NCBI GenBank assembly: GCA_963848035.1
Contig: CAWKCD010000001.1
Coordinates: forward strand, 3,534,001-3,598,000
Direction of reading: 5' to 3'
DNA: 64,000 nt
Source: JAVVHH01 sp963848035
Lineage (GTDB): Bacteria > Pseudomonadota > Alphaproteobacteria > Acetobacterales > Acetobacteraceae
Every line of letters starts with the position of its first letter. Position 1 is the first letter of the stretch. The position numbers were made by a program, and so were the translations under genes. This document shows, one piece after another, positions 34,267 through 43,283 of this stretch. The notes under the pieces were generated by a model. It had not been told where the DNA came from and searched no databases. It worked only from the letters and a program-made list of their open reading frames with translations.

Positions 34267-34917
34267 ATGTTGCGCCGTATCGCCCTGTTCATGCTCCTCG
34301 CCTTGCCGGCTGCGGCGGCGCCGCCGGTGCAGACCGGGGACAGCTGCGAGCGGGCGATTTCGGCGGCGGAGCGGCGGGTTTCGACGGCGCCGGGTCTGCT
34401 GCGGGCGATCGGGATGGTCGAGAGCGGGCGGACGGACAAGCGGACGGGGACGCGCCGGCCTTGGCCGTGGACGGTGACTGCCGAGGGGGTCGGGTCCTAT
34501 TATCCGGGCAAGGACGAGGCGATCGAGGCGGTGCGGGCGCTGCAGGCGCGCGGGGTGAGTTCGATCGATGTCGGCTGCATGCAGGTCAACCTGCTCTGGC
34601 ATCCCGACGCGTTCCGGTCACTGGACGACGCGTTCGACCCGGCGGTCAACGCCGCCTATGCGGCGCGCTTCCTGCAGGCGCTGTATGGCAAGCTGCACGG
34701 CTGGTCTGAGGCCGCGGCGGCGTATCACTCGCTGACGCCGTCGCTCGGGGCCGAGTACGGCAAGCTAGTGCTGGCCGTCTGGTCCGGGGCGCCGGTGCCG
34801 ACGGTGACCACGCCGTCGGGCGACGAGATCGTGCGGTTCCCCGGGGGAGCGACGATGCGGTTGTTTCGGGCGGGCGGGGCGAGTGGGGAAGGCCGGGTCT
34901 TCGGCGTGCTAAACTGA
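34267..34917 (+). CDS. Secreted lytic transglycosylase (SLT domain)
   Basis: 216 residues. A signal peptide (MLRRIALFMLLALPAAAA) is followed by an SLT lysozyme-like domain whose catalytic glutamate is in LLRAIGMVESGR. The supporting motifs VGCMQVNLLWHP and AAAYHSLTPSLGAEYGKLVL are in order. It would cleave peptidoglycan glycan strands, forming 1,6-anhydro-MurNAc ends. Its 3' end overlaps the FkbM methyltransferase gene on the other strand by nine bases. Confidence 0.9.
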   Translation: MLRRIALFMLLALPAAAAPPVQTGDSCERAISAAERRVSTAPGLLRAIGMVESGRTDKRTGTRRPWPWTVTAEGVGSYYPGKDEAIEAVRALQARGVSSIDVGCMQVNLLWHPDAFRSLDDAFDPAVNAAYAARFLQALYGKLHGWSEAAAAYHSLTPSLGAEYGKLVLAVWSGAPVPTVTTPSGDEIVRFPGGATMRLFRAGGASGEGRVFGVLN

Positions 34918-35712
34918 ACCGACGAGGTCGTGGCGGACGAATTTGGCGACGATGCCGCGGACGGTCTTGACGTGGGTCTCCGCGAGGAGATCGCTGGGGA
35001 AGACGCCCTCTGAATAGATGATGTCGATCTTGTCGAGCATCGCTCGGGGTATGTGCCGGAGGACGCCTTCTTCCTGGCCCTCGATGTCGATCTTGAGGAC
35101 GTCGATCTTGCCGTGTTTGTCGATGACGCCGGCAATGACGGCGTTGGCTTCGAGGCACTCGACCGGGAAGGTGGTGACGCTCAGGCCGAGAGATTGGAGC
35201 TCGTCGGCGCGGCCTATGCCGCCGTAGCGATTGGTCTCGTCGGTGGCGAAGTCGACGCGTCCGGCCTGGACGTCGACGGCTTTGGTGGTGATCTCGTAGC
35301 GGCCTTCGAATTCGGCGAGGTTGTGCTTGAGGCGCTCGACGTTGGCCGGAACAGGCTCGTAACCATAGACGTAGCTGTGCTTGTTGCGGGTCAGGAAGTA
35401 AGCGATCGAGACGCCGATGTTGGAGCCGAAATCCAGGACGATGCGGGGGCGCTCGTCGAGGTAGTAGTCTTTGCGGGCGAAGATCTCGTTGGCGGTGATC
35501 AAGTCCTCGACGGAGTATAGGGTCAGCGATTTCTTTCCGATCGGCGTGGCAGCCGTGACTTGCGAGGGGTATGTGCCTTTCTTGAAGACGTAATTCACCG
35601 CGACGCGACCGGGATCGTCGAATACGCGGGTGAGGTCATAGAGACCTCGGTATTGATGAGGGCGGACAGCCGCGCGGGCCACCCACTTGATACCGCGACC
35701 GAGGAAGGGCAT
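34909..35712 (-). CDS. FkbM family SAM-dependent methyltransferase
   Basis: 267 residues. SAM-binding motif IVLDFGSNIGVSIAYFLTR near residue 92, YGYEPVPANVERLKHNLAEF after it, and VLKIDIEGQEEGVL, which defines FkbM proteins. These O-methylate sugars or small molecules, commonly in surface polysaccharide or natural-product pathways. The codon usage and base composition look slightly less GC-rich than the neighbours and the upstream 246 bases are clearly AT-richer, so acquisition by transfer is possible. Substrate unknown. Confidence 0.85.
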   Translation of the reverse strand: MPFLGRGIKWVARAAVRPHQYRGLYDLTRVFDDPGRVAVNYVFKKGTYPSQVTAATPIGKKSLTLYSVEDLITANEIFARKDYYLDERPRIVLDFGSNIGVSIAYFLTRNKHSYVYGYEPVPANVERLKHNLAEFEGRYEITTKAVDVQAGRVDFATDETNRYGGIGRADELQSLGLSVTTFPVECLEANAVIAGVIDKHGKIDVLKIDIEGQEEGVLRHIPRAMLDKIDIIYSEGVFPSDLLAETHVKTVRGIVAKFVRHDLVGSV

Positions 35713-35958
35713 GACACACTTTCAAAATTGGGAACAAATCGTGAAGATCTAAAAAAGCAGGTACTCTGAACGCGTTTTATAGATGCAACGGTCGGATCTT
35801 GATGGCTAGGGCACGGTACCGAAATGTCATCTTTGTCGAGATTTTCAGTTGGCGTTTCGGAAAGTGGACAAAGTGGATCGGGTGGTGAAACGGGGTTGCG
35901 GCAGACGTCGCTGGAGAGTGCGGGTATGGTGGCCGGCAACTCGACGGTTGGAGGGCGA
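35713..35958. other. AT-richer intergenic region
   Basis: Divergent gap between the FkbM methyltransferase (minus) and the VOC protein (plus). The part 35710-35840 is unusually AT-rich for the window (for example TTTTATAGATG and CTAAAAAAGC), giving a TATAAA-like box on the minus strand at about 35774-35780 for the methyltransferase. I saw no gene in it. Confidence 0.4.
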
Positions 35959-36327
35959 ATGATCGGATACGTGACGTTGGGGACGAACGATCTCGCGCGC
36001 GGCGCGGTGTTCTACGATGCGATCGCGGCCGAGCTGGGCGCGGGACGGATGATGGACAACGAGCGGTTCATCGCTTGGGGACCGAGCGACGGCAGCCCGG
36101 GGATCGGGCTGACGCAGCCGGAGAACGGCAAGCCGGCCACGATCGGGAACGGGGTGATGGTGGCGCTGCAGGCGCAGGACCGGGCGCAGGTGGATCGGCT
36201 GCATGCGCTCGCTTTGAAGATGGGCGGCGCGGATGAGGGAGCGCCCGGGGAGCGGTTCACCGGTTTCTATGCCGCGTATTTCCGGGATCCCGACGGCAAC
36301 AAGCTGAACGCGTTCGTGATGGGCTGA
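35959..36327 (+). CDS. VOC (glyoxalase/bleomycin resistance) superfamily protein
   Basis: 122 residues from ATG 35959, which follows GGAGGGCGA; the frame is open further upstream without family similarity. The chain has the two beta-alpha-beta-beta-beta halves of VOC proteins: IGYVTLGTNDLARGAVFYDA at the start and FYAAYFRDPDGNKLNAFVMG at the end. Members are metal-dependent lyases, dioxygenases or binding proteins; this subgroup of short proteins is largely uncharacterised. Confidence 0.85.
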   Translation: MIGYVTLGTNDLARGAVFYDAIAAELGAGRMMDNERFIAWGPSDGSPGIGLTQPENGKPATIGNGVMVALQAQDRAQVDRLHALALKMGGADEGAPGERFTGFYAAYFRDPDGNKLNAFVMG

Positions 36328-36408
36328 GGCGTCGTTCCGACGGCGCAGGCCTGGCCTGAGGCGCTGCCGACATGACGCGGGGGGCGAGCGCCTATAGCGT
36401 GCGTTCCC

Positions 36409-37639
36409 ATGTTGCCGCCCCAGCCCGATACGCGCGCCTCCTGGATCCGGCTGGGCATCTGCCTGGCGCTGAGCACGATCGGCGGCGTCGCGATGTGGTC
36501 GGTGGTCGTCGTGCTGCCGGCGGTGCAGGCGGATTTCGGGGTGGGGCGGGGGGAGGCTTCGCTCTCCTATACCGCCGTCATGCTCGGGTTCGCGTTCGGG
36601 AGTGTGCTGATCGGGCGGTGGACGGACCGGTTCGGGGTGCGCGGGCCGGCGATCGGGGCTTCGGCGGTGTTGGCGGCGGGGTATGTGCATCGCCGGGTCG
36701 GCGGGGACGCTGTGGCAGTTCGCGCTGGTGCATTTCGCGTTGATCGGGATGTTGGGCGCGGCGATGACGTTCGGGCCGCTGATGGCGCATGTGTCGCTTT
36801 GGTTCGATCGGCGACGGGGGATCGCGGTGTCGTTGTGCGCGTCGGGTAACTACCTGGCGGGGACGATCTGGCCGCCGATCCTGCAGCATTTCGAGCATGT
36901 GGCGGGGTGGCGGGCGACTTATGTGGGCGTGGGGGTGTTCTGCGGGGTGACGATGCTGCCGCTGGCTTTCATGTTGCGGGGGCAGCCGCCGGCGATGGCG
37001 ACCGGGTTCAACCAGGCGGTGGGACGGTCGCGGTCGCTGGGGATGTCGCCGAACGCGCTGCAGGGGGTGTTGATCGTGGCCGGGCTGGCTTGCTGCATCG
37101 CGATGGCGACGCCGCAGGTGCATATCGTCGCGTATTGCGCTGATCTCGGGTACGGCGTGGCCCGGGGCGCTTCGATGCTGTCGCTGATGCTGGGTTTCGG
37201 CATCATCAGCCGGGTGGGGTCGGGGTGGCTGGCGGACCGGATCGGGGGCGTGCGGACGCTGCTGCTGGGGTCGGTGCTGCAGGCGGCGGCGCTGCTGCTG
37301 TACACGCAGTTCGATGGGTTGGCGTCGCTGTATGTGATCTCGGCGCTGTTCGGGCTGTTCCAGGGCGGGATCATCCCGAGCTATGCGGTGGTGGTGCGCG
37401 AGTGCTTTCCGGCGCGCGAGGCCGGGGGGCGGGTCGGGCTGGTGTTGCTGGCGACGATGTTCGGGATGGCGCTGGGCGGGTGGCTGGCGGGCGTGGTCGA
37501 CGATTGGAGCGGGAGCTACCGGGCGGCGTTCGCGGCCGGCGTGCTGTGGAACGCGGTGAACATCGCGATTGTGGTGATGCTGCTGATGCGGCAGCGGATG
37601 ACGGGTTGGGGGTTCCAGAGCCGGCCGCTTCAGGGCTAA
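36409..37639 (+). pseudogene. Major facilitator superfamily transporter, frameshifted
   Basis: N-terminal frame: MLPPQPDTRASWIRLGICLA with helix 1, then the MFS loop GRWTDRFGVRGPAIGASA. Near 36684 the frame shifts and the other frame continues CIAGSAGTLWQFALVHFALI, followed by ten further helices, the central loop GRSRSLGMSPNALQG and SGWLADRIGGVRTLLLGSVL. The joined protein is ~410 residues with 12 helices, resembling OFA/monocarboxylate-type MFS transporters. The break lies in a TGTG sequence, compatible with a two-base slippage deletion or an assembly error. Substrate unknown. The MBOAT gene starts nine bases later. Confidence 0.85.
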
Positions 37640-37648
37640 GCCGCGCCC

Positions 37649-39028
37649 GTGCTGTTCAATTCGCAGATCTTCGTTTTCGGATTCTTGCCGCTGGCGCTGG
37701 CGGGCTACTACGCGCTGGCGGGGAGCCGTGCGTGGCGGCAGGGTTGGGTGATTGCGGCGTCGCTCGGGTTCTACGGGTATTGGGATATCCGTTTCGTGCC
37801 GCTGCTGGTCGGGCTGACGCTGGCGAACTGGCTGATCGCGCAGTGGTTCGGCGTGAGCGGGCGGCGGTGGATCCCGATGGCGGGGATCGTGCTCAACCTT
37901 TGCGTGCTGGCGCTGTTCAAGTATGCGGATTTCCTGCGCGGGTCGGTGTTCGGGGTGGCCGGGGTGGATTGGCAGCCTTGGCAGCTGATCCTGCCGCTGG
38001 GGATCAGCTTCTTCGTGTTCCAGAAGATCAGCTACCTGATGGATCTGCGGCGGGGTGACCGGCACATCTACGGGTTCCTGGATTTCTGGATGTTCGTGAC
38101 GTTCTTCCCGCAGCTGATCGCGGGGCCGCTGGTGCGGCACAACGAGATCATCCCGCAGTTCGAGCGTGATCCGCGCGGGCCGCAGATGTGGGAGAATCTT
38201 GGGCGCGGGACGGTGCTGTTCATCATCGGGCTGGCGAAGAAGATCGCGATCGCGGACACGCTGGCGCAGTTGGCGGACCCGGCGTTCGCGCGGGCGGGGC
38301 AGACCACGCTCTCTGCGGCCGAGGCCTGGGTCGGCGGGATGTCGTTCACGTTCCAGCTGTATTTCGATTTCTCGGGGTATTCCGACATGGCGCTGGGGTT
38401 GGCGCTGATGTTCGGGCTGTCGCTGCCGATCAATTTCAACTCGCCGTATCAGGCGGTTTCGGTGCGGGACCTTTGGCGGCGGTGGCACATCACGCTGTCG
38501 CGGTTCCTGCGGGACTACCTGTACATCCCGCTGGGCGGGAGCCGGCGGGGGGAGACGCGGCAGGTGGTCAACGTGGTGATCACGATGACGCTGGGCGGGC
38601 TTTGGCATGGGGCGAACTGGAATTGCGTGGTGTGGGGGGCGCTGCAGGGGGTTGGGCTGGCGGTGAACCATGTTTGGGACAAGACGGGGATCAAGCTGCC
38701 GCGGCTGGTGGGTTGGGCGCTGACGTTCTTCTTCTTTTTCTTCACGCTGATGGTGTTCCACTCGCCGGGCTTCGGGGTGGCGGGGGAGTTCCTGTGGTCG
38801 CTGACGGGGGCGAACGGGATCGGGCATGTGACGCTGGACCGGGAGCATACGGCGGCGTTGGTGGGGGCGGCGTTGCTGGCTTGGTTCGGGGTGCCGAGCC
38901 AGGACCTGGCGCTGAAATGGTTGAAGCCGAGGGTGTGGCTGGCGTGGCCGGTGGGGGCGTTGGCGATCTTCGTGGTGCTGCTGACCGGCGGTCGGCTGGC
39001 CACCGTGTTCTTCTATTTTCAGTTCTGA
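37649..39028 (+). CDS. MBOAT family membrane O-acyltransferase (AlgI-like)
   Basis: 459 residues with roughly ten transmembrane segments. GTG start. MLFNSQIFVFGFLPLALAGY, LGISFFVFQKISYLMDLRRG, YSDMALGLALMFG, NSPYQAVSVRDLWRRWHITL and the catalytic-histidine segment LGGLWHGANWNCVVWG are typical AlgI/DltB features. It moves acetyl or acyl groups across the membrane to modify a polysaccharide. The next gene, three bases later, encodes a membrane-anchored SGNH-like protein, its usual periplasmic partner. Confidence 0.92.
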   Translation: MLFNSQIFVFGFLPLALAGYYALAGSRAWRQGWVIAASLGFYGYWDIRFVPLLVGLTLANWLIAQWFGVSGRRWIPMAGIVLNLCVLALFKYADFLRGSVFGVAGVDWQPWQLILPLGISFFVFQKISYLMDLRRGDRHIYGFLDFWMFVTFFPQLIAGPLVRHNEIIPQFERDPRGPQMWENLGRGTVLFIIGLAKKIAIADTLAQLADPAFARAGQTTLSAAEAWVGGMSFTFQLYFDFSGYSDMALGLALMFGLSLPINFNSPYQAVSVRDLWRRWHITLSRFLRDYLYIPLGGSRRGETRQVVNVVITMTLGGLWHGANWNCVVWGALQGVGLAVNHVWDKTGIKLPRLVGWALTFFFFFFTLMVFHSPGFGVAGEFLWSLTGANGIGHVTLDREHTAALVGAALLAWFGVPSQDLALKWLKPRVWLAWPVGALAIFVVLLTGGRLATVFFYFQF

Positions 39029-39031
39029 CCG

Positions 39032-40084
39032 ATGGATTGGCGCCGGTTCGTCAAGCATCTGGTGGGCGTGTTCGCGGGCGGGAGCATGGCGATCTTCGCG
39101 CTGCTCGCGCTGCTGGATCCGTGGGGGACGTTGCCGTTCCGCAGCCCGCTGCCGCGGGTGCCTGCAGATCACAGCCAGCGCTGGGCCTATCCGGAGCTGG
39201 CGCGAGAAACGCAGTTCGATGCGGCGGTGATCGGGAGTTCGACGTCGCGGCTGCTCGATCCGGCGGCGCTGGACCCGGCGGTCGGCGCGCGGTTCGTCAA
39301 CCTGGCGATCGTCAGCGGGGCGGCGTTCGAGGAGGCCCGGCTGCTGGACGTGTTCATGGCGGCGCATCCGACACCGCGGGCGGTGCTGGTCGGGTTGGAC
39401 CGGCGGTGGTGCGAGCGGGGGGACGACCTGCTGCGGTTCGGGTACGATCCGATCCCCGAGTTCCTGTATGCCGACCGCGCCGGTTGGGGCGGCGAGTGGC
39501 GGGCGCTGGGGCATCTGTTCAACATCCATGCGTTCGACACGGCGTGGCGCTCCTTGCGCGCGGTGTTGGGTCTATCGCCACAACCCTACGGCGCGAACGG
39601 GTACACTAAGCTCGAGGTGGATTTCCACACTTACGATCCGACGCTGGCGCGGGCGCTGATCGCGCAGCATCTGGCCGAGACGTGGCTGCCGGCGCCGACG
39701 CCGGATCCGGCATCGTGGCGGTATGTGGCGCTCGAGTGGCTGGGGCAGCGGCTGGACCGGCTGCCGGCGGAGACGCGCAAGCTGCTGGTGTTCGTGCCGG
39801 TCTATCACCTGTATCCGGCGCCGGGGAGCGTGGGGGCGGCGATGATGGAGGAGTGCAAGAACCGGGCGGTGGCGATGGCGCGGGAGCGGCCGGGTGTCGA
39901 GGTGTACGACATGTCGTTCCCGAACCCGATCACGACCGATCCGGAGCGCTGGTGGGACGGGGTGCACGGACGGCCGGAGACGCTCGCGCAGGTGTCGCGG
40001 GAGCTGGCGGCGGCTTTGGCGGGCAAGAGCAGCGACTACGTGCGGGTCTTGGTTCCGCGGGCGGCCAGCGTCTCGTCGCGATGA
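39032..40084 (+). CDS. Membrane-anchored SGNH/AlgX-like protein, partner of the MBOAT acyltransferase
   Basis: 350 residues. One N-terminal membrane helix (VKHLVGVFAGGSMAIFALLA), then a periplasmic domain. FDAAVIGSSTSRLLD near residue 62 looks like the nucleophile block of SGNH acyltransferases, and WWDGVHGRPETLAQV near the end could hold the Asp-His pair. This suggests it accepts the acyl group from MBOAT and attaches it to a surface glycan. It overlaps the 2OG oxygenase gene start by four bases (ATGA). Confidence 0.75.
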   Translation: MDWRRFVKHLVGVFAGGSMAIFALLALLDPWGTLPFRSPLPRVPADHSQRWAYPELARETQFDAAVIGSSTSRLLDPAALDPAVGARFVNLAIVSGAAFEEARLLDVFMAAHPTPRAVLVGLDRRWCERGDDLLRFGYDPIPEFLYADRAGWGGEWRALGHLFNIHAFDTAWRSLRAVLGLSPQPYGANGYTKLEVDFHTYDPTLARALIAQHLAETWLPAPTPDPASWRYVALEWLGQRLDRLPAETRKLLVFVPVYHLYPAPGSVGAAMMEECKNRAVAMARERPGVEVYDMSFPNPITTDPERWWDGVHGRPETLAQVSRELAAALAGKSSDYVRVLVPRAASVSSR

Positions 40085-40842
40085 ATGCTGGCGCAAGCGG
40101 CGGGAAGGCGGTGCTCGGGGCATCTGGCATGGGTGCGGGCATGAGAGACCGTGTCGAGGCGTTGGAGTGGGAGCGGATCGGGCAGGCGTTGTCGGCGCGC
40201 GGGTGCGCGACGACGGGGGTGCTGCTGTCGGAGGCCGAATGCGCCGAGCTGGCGGCGAGCTACGCGGACGGAGCGCGGTTCCGGTCGCGGGTTGTGATGG
40301 CGCGGCATGGGTTCGGGCAGGGGGAGTACCAGTATTTCGCGGCGCCGTTGCCGGCGCTGGTGCAGACGGTGCGGACGGCCATGTATGCGCGGTTGGCGCC
40401 GGTCGCGAACGCTTGGGAGGTTGCGCTCGGGCGGGAGGCGCGTTTCCCGGCTGAGCATTCCGAGTATCTGGCGGCGTGTCATGCGGCGGGGCAGACGCGG
40501 CCGACGCCGTTGCTGCTGCGGTATGGGGCGGGGGATTACAACTGCCTGCATCAGGACCTGTATGGCGCGCTGCATTTCCCGTTGCAGGTAGCGTTCCTGC
40601 TGAGCCGGCCTGGGGAGGACTTCGAGGGCGGGGAGTTCGTGCTGACGGAGCAGCGGCCGCGGATGCAGTCGCGGGCGGAGGTGGTGACGCTACGGCAGGG
40701 CGAGGGGGTGATCTTCGCGGTCAACCAGCGGCCGGTGCAGGGCGGGCGCGGGGTGTATCGGGTGACGATGCGGCATGGGGTGAGCCGGATCCGGGCGGGG
40801 AACCGGTTCACGTTGGGCGTCATCTTCCACGACGCGACATGA
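40081..40842 (+). CDS. 2-oxoglutarate/Fe(II)-dependent oxygenase (PF09859-like)
   Basis: 253 residues from ATG 40081; a shorter start at 40141 is possible. The fold is identified by the HxD iron site in YGAGDYNCLHQDLYGALHFP, the downstream EGVIFAVNQRPVQGGRG and MRHGVSRIRAGNRFTLGVIF, with the distal histidine and the 2-oxoglutarate arginine. This family is annotated as an oxygenase possibly acting on alkylated nucleic acid, by analogy with AlkB, but no substrate is established. It overlaps the SGNH gene by four bases, so it is co-transcribed with the O-acylation pair, which may be chance. Confidence 0.85.
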   Translation: MNAGASGGKAVLGASGMGAGMRDRVEALEWERIGQALSARGCATTGVLLSEAECAELAASYADGARFRSRVVMARHGFGQGEYQYFAAPLPALVQTVRTAMYARLAPVANAWEVALGREARFPAEHSEYLAACHAAGQTRPTPLLLRYGAGDYNCLHQDLYGALHFPLQVAFLLSRPGEDFEGGEFVLTEQRPRMQSRAEVVTLRQGEGVIFAVNQRPVQGGRGVYRVTMRHGVSRIRAGNRFTLGVIFHDAT

Positions 40843-40845
40843 GGT

Positions 40846-41667
40846 TCAGGCGGCGTAGGTGAGGCCGGAGGCGAGCATCAGCAGGTTGACGGCTTTGCCG
40901 AACTGGCGGTCGGTCAGGTTGCGGTAGAGCGCCATGCCGAGCGAGGTCCCGAGCAGCGAGGCGGGGATGTAGAGCAGGGTGGCGGGGTCGAAGGCCGGGC
41001 CGGCGGTGTGGGCGAGCCGGGCCAGGGCGACTCCGAGCAGGGCGGCGACCTGCAGGATGAGGATGACCGGCTGCAGCAGGGCGCGTTGACGGCGCTTGTC
41101 CCAGCCCTGCATGGCGGCCCAGACCGCGAGGAAGGCGCTCGGGAAGCCGGCCGCGCCACCGGCGATGCCGCTGAGGAAGCCGATGATGGTCTCGAGGAGG
41201 GGCGACTTGCGGCTGAGGACCACGGGCTTGCCGAGCAGGCGGTAGGCGCCGTTGATGGCCAGGAAGGCGCCGAGCACGTGCATGTAGAGGCCGCGGTCGA
41301 CGTTCAGGAGGATCCATATGCCGGGGATCAGTCCGAGGGTGCCGCCGGCGAGATAGGGGAGGAGGGCGCGCCAGTCGATGTCGGTGCGGATGGACCAGGT
41401 CATGGCGGCCTGGTTGGCGATGCTGCAGGTGATCAGGATCTGGACGACCTGCACCGGGTCGTCGTTGAGATGGAACAGCATGGCGCCGCAGAGGGCGGAG
41501 AAGGCGAAGCCGGCAAGGCTGGAGAGGGTTGCGGCGACGCCGATGAGCGCCATGACCGCCATCACGTGGCCGCCGTCATGGCCGGAGAGGGTGATCCAAA
41601 GGGCGGCGGCGATCACGGGCAGGATGCAGGGGAGGCAATCTCGAGCGGTGGTGCGGATCGCGATCAT
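40846..41667 (-). CDS. TauE/SafE family sulfite/organosulfonate exporter
   Basis: 273 residues from ATG 41667, with about eight hydrophobic segments. The two halves carry the repeat typical of DUF81 proteins: AATLSSLAGFAFSALCGAML and LSGIAGGAAGFPSAFLAVWA. Family members export sulfite, sulfoacetate or similar small anions. Divergent from a ChrR-like cupin gene 102 bases away; convergent with the 2OG oxygenase. Substrate not evident. Confidence 0.85.
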   Translation of the reverse strand: MIAIRTTARDCLPCILPVIAAALWITLSGHDGGHVMAVMALIGVAATLSSLAGFAFSALCGAMLFHLNDDPVQVVQILITCSIANQAAMTWSIRTDIDWRALLPYLAGGTLGLIPGIWILLNVDRGLYMHVLGAFLAINGAYRLLGKPVVLSRKSPLLETIIGFLSGIAGGAAGFPSAFLAVWAAMQGWDKRRQRALLQPVILILQVAALLGVALARLAHTAGPAFDPATLLYIPASLLGTSLGMALYRNLTDRQFGKAVNLLMLASGLTYAA

Positions 41668-41769
41668 CGTGGTTGCCCCTCGGCGCTTCGTTGGGCGCAG
41701 AGTGGCTGGCAGGCGGCGTGCAGACTGTGATTCTACGCACAGGTCGTTTCGGGAGGGTATGATCGGGTC

Positions 41770-42444
41770 ATGGAAGTGAATGCGGATTTCGGACAGCGGG
41801 CAAGCGTGCATGCCGCCGGGCTGCCGTGGGTGGCTTCGCCGATGGCGGGGGTGGAACGGCGAATGCTGGACCGGGTCGGGGGGGAGGTGGCGCGGGCGAC
41901 GTCGATCGTTCGGTATGCGCCGGGGAGCGTGTTCTCGGCGCACACGCATGGCGGGGGCGAGGAGTTCCTGGTGTTGGACGGGGTGTTCCAGGACGAGCGG
42001 GGGGATTTCCCCGCGGGGACCTATGTGCGCAATCCGCCGACGTCGCGGCATACGCCGGGGTCGGCGCCGGGGTGCGTGATCTTCGTGAAGCTTTGGCAGA
42101 TGGCGCCCGAGGATCGCAGGACGGTTCGGGTGGATAGCGGGGAGATGCCGCCGGTGTCGGTGCCGGGGCGGAAAGGGGTGGATGTGGTGCCGCTGTTCTC
42201 GGACGCGGTCGAGACGGTTCGGATCGAGCGGTGGGCGCCGGGGGCTGTGGTGGAGATGGCGGCGCCGGCCGGGCTGGAGGTGCTGGTGTTGGGTGGGGCG
42301 TTCGAGGAGGGGGGCGAGCGGTTCGAGGGGCAGTCGTGGTTGCGGTTGCCGCCGGGGGCGGCGTTACGGGCGGTGGCCGGGTCTCGGGGAGCCCGGGTTT
42401 GGATGAAATTGGGGCATCTGGCGACGATCAGGGCGCCTGGTTAG
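41770..42444 (+). CDS. ChrR-like double-cupin protein
   Basis: 224 residues. Two cupin domains: the first carries SAHTHGGGEEFLVLDGVFQD with the metal-binding H-x-H and E, then GTYVRNPPTSRHTPGSA; the second (from ~residue 140) has lost the histidines (GLEVLVLGGAFEEGGE). This is the layout of the ChrR cupin part of anti-sigma factors without the zinc-binding N-terminal domain, and no sigma-factor gene is adjacent. It could be a redox-related dioxygenase or sensor. Its stop overlaps the convergent ABC permease stop by four bases. Confidence 0.8.
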   Translation: MEVNADFGQRASVHAAGLPWVASPMAGVERRMLDRVGGEVARATSIVRYAPGSVFSAHTHGGGEEFLVLDGVFQDERGDFPAGTYVRNPPTSRHTPGSAPGCVIFVKLWQMAPEDRRTVRVDSGEMPPVSVPGRKGVDVVPLFSDAVETVRIERWAPGAVVEMAAPAGLEVLVLGGAFEEGGERFEGQSWLRLPPGAALRAVAGSRGARVWMKLGHLATIRAPG

Positions 42445-43283
42445 GTGCGTTTGGCGCGGCCGACGATCTGGGTGGGGTTAACGAAGCGCAGGGCGATTAG
42501 GAGCCAGATCAGGGTGGTGACCATGTAGACGACGGCCATGGCGTCGATGGATTGGACGGCGCGGACGCCGGCGGCGAAGACGGCATAATAGAGGGCGACG
42601 ACGAGGGTCTGGCTGGTAGGGCCGGCGGTGAGGAAGGTGAGTTCGAACATCGCGATGGTGCGGACGAGGACGAGGAGGAGGGCGGCGAGGACGCCGGGGA
42701 GGAGGAGGGGGATCAGGACGTGCCAGAAGAGGCGCGGGGTGTTGGCGCCGAAGACGCGGGCGGCGGCTTCGATGCGGGGGTCGATCTGCTCGATGAAGGG
42801 GATCATCACGAGGATCACGAAGGGGACGGTGGGGACCAGGTTGGCGATGACGACGCCGGGGAGCGAGCCGGCGAGGTTGGCTTGGTAGAGGACGGTGGCG
42901 AGCGGGATGCCGTAAGTGATGGGCGGGACGAGCAGGGGGATGAGGAAGAGCAGCATCAGGGCCGACTTGCCCGGGAAGTTGCGGCGGGCGAGGGCGTAGG
43001 CGGCGGGAACGCCGACGATGCCGGAGATGAAGACGACCAGGAAGACGACCTGGAAGGTGACGCTGAGGACGTCGCCGAGCTGGAACTCGTCCCAGGCGGC
43101 GCCGTACCAGCGGGTGGTCCAGCCGGTGGGGAGCCAGGTGCGGAGCCACCGGGTGGCGAAGGAGTTGACCACGACGGTGGCGATCATGGCGAAGAGATTG
43201 AGGATGAAGAAGCCGACCAGGGTCCAGACTGCCCCGGCCCAGAGGCGTTCGCCGATCGTGCGCTGCATGGTGGTTTGGGGCAT
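42441..43283 (-). CDS. ABC importer permease 2 (PotC type)
   Basis: 280 residues with six transmembrane segments. The binding-protein-dependent permease loop is EAAARVFGANTPRLFWHVL (the EAA motif). Fourth gene of a four-gene operon (binding protein, ATPase, two permeases); its start overlaps the previous stop as TGATG. The combination resembles spermidine/putrescine and 2-aminoethylphosphonate importers. Confidence 0.9.
   Translation of the reverse strand: MPQTTMQRTIGERLWAGAVWTLVGFFILNLFAMIATVVVNSFATRWLRTWLPTGWTTRWYGAAWDEFQLGDVLSVTFQVVFLVVFISGIVGVPAAYALARRNFPGKSALMLLFLIPLLVPPITYGIPLATVLYQANLAGSLPGVVIANLVPTVPFVILVMIPFIEQIDPRIEAAARVFGANTPRLFWHVLIPLLLPGVLAALLLVLVRTIAMFELTFLTAGPTSQTLVVALYYAVFAAGVRAVQSIDAMAVVYMVTTLIWLLIALRFVNPTQIVGRAKRT

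Noticed and set aside
41770..42444. Anti-sigma factor with a partner sigma factor
   Set aside because: The double cupin resembles the ChrR C-terminal part, but no sigma-factor gene is adjacent and the zinc-binding anti-sigma domain is absent.
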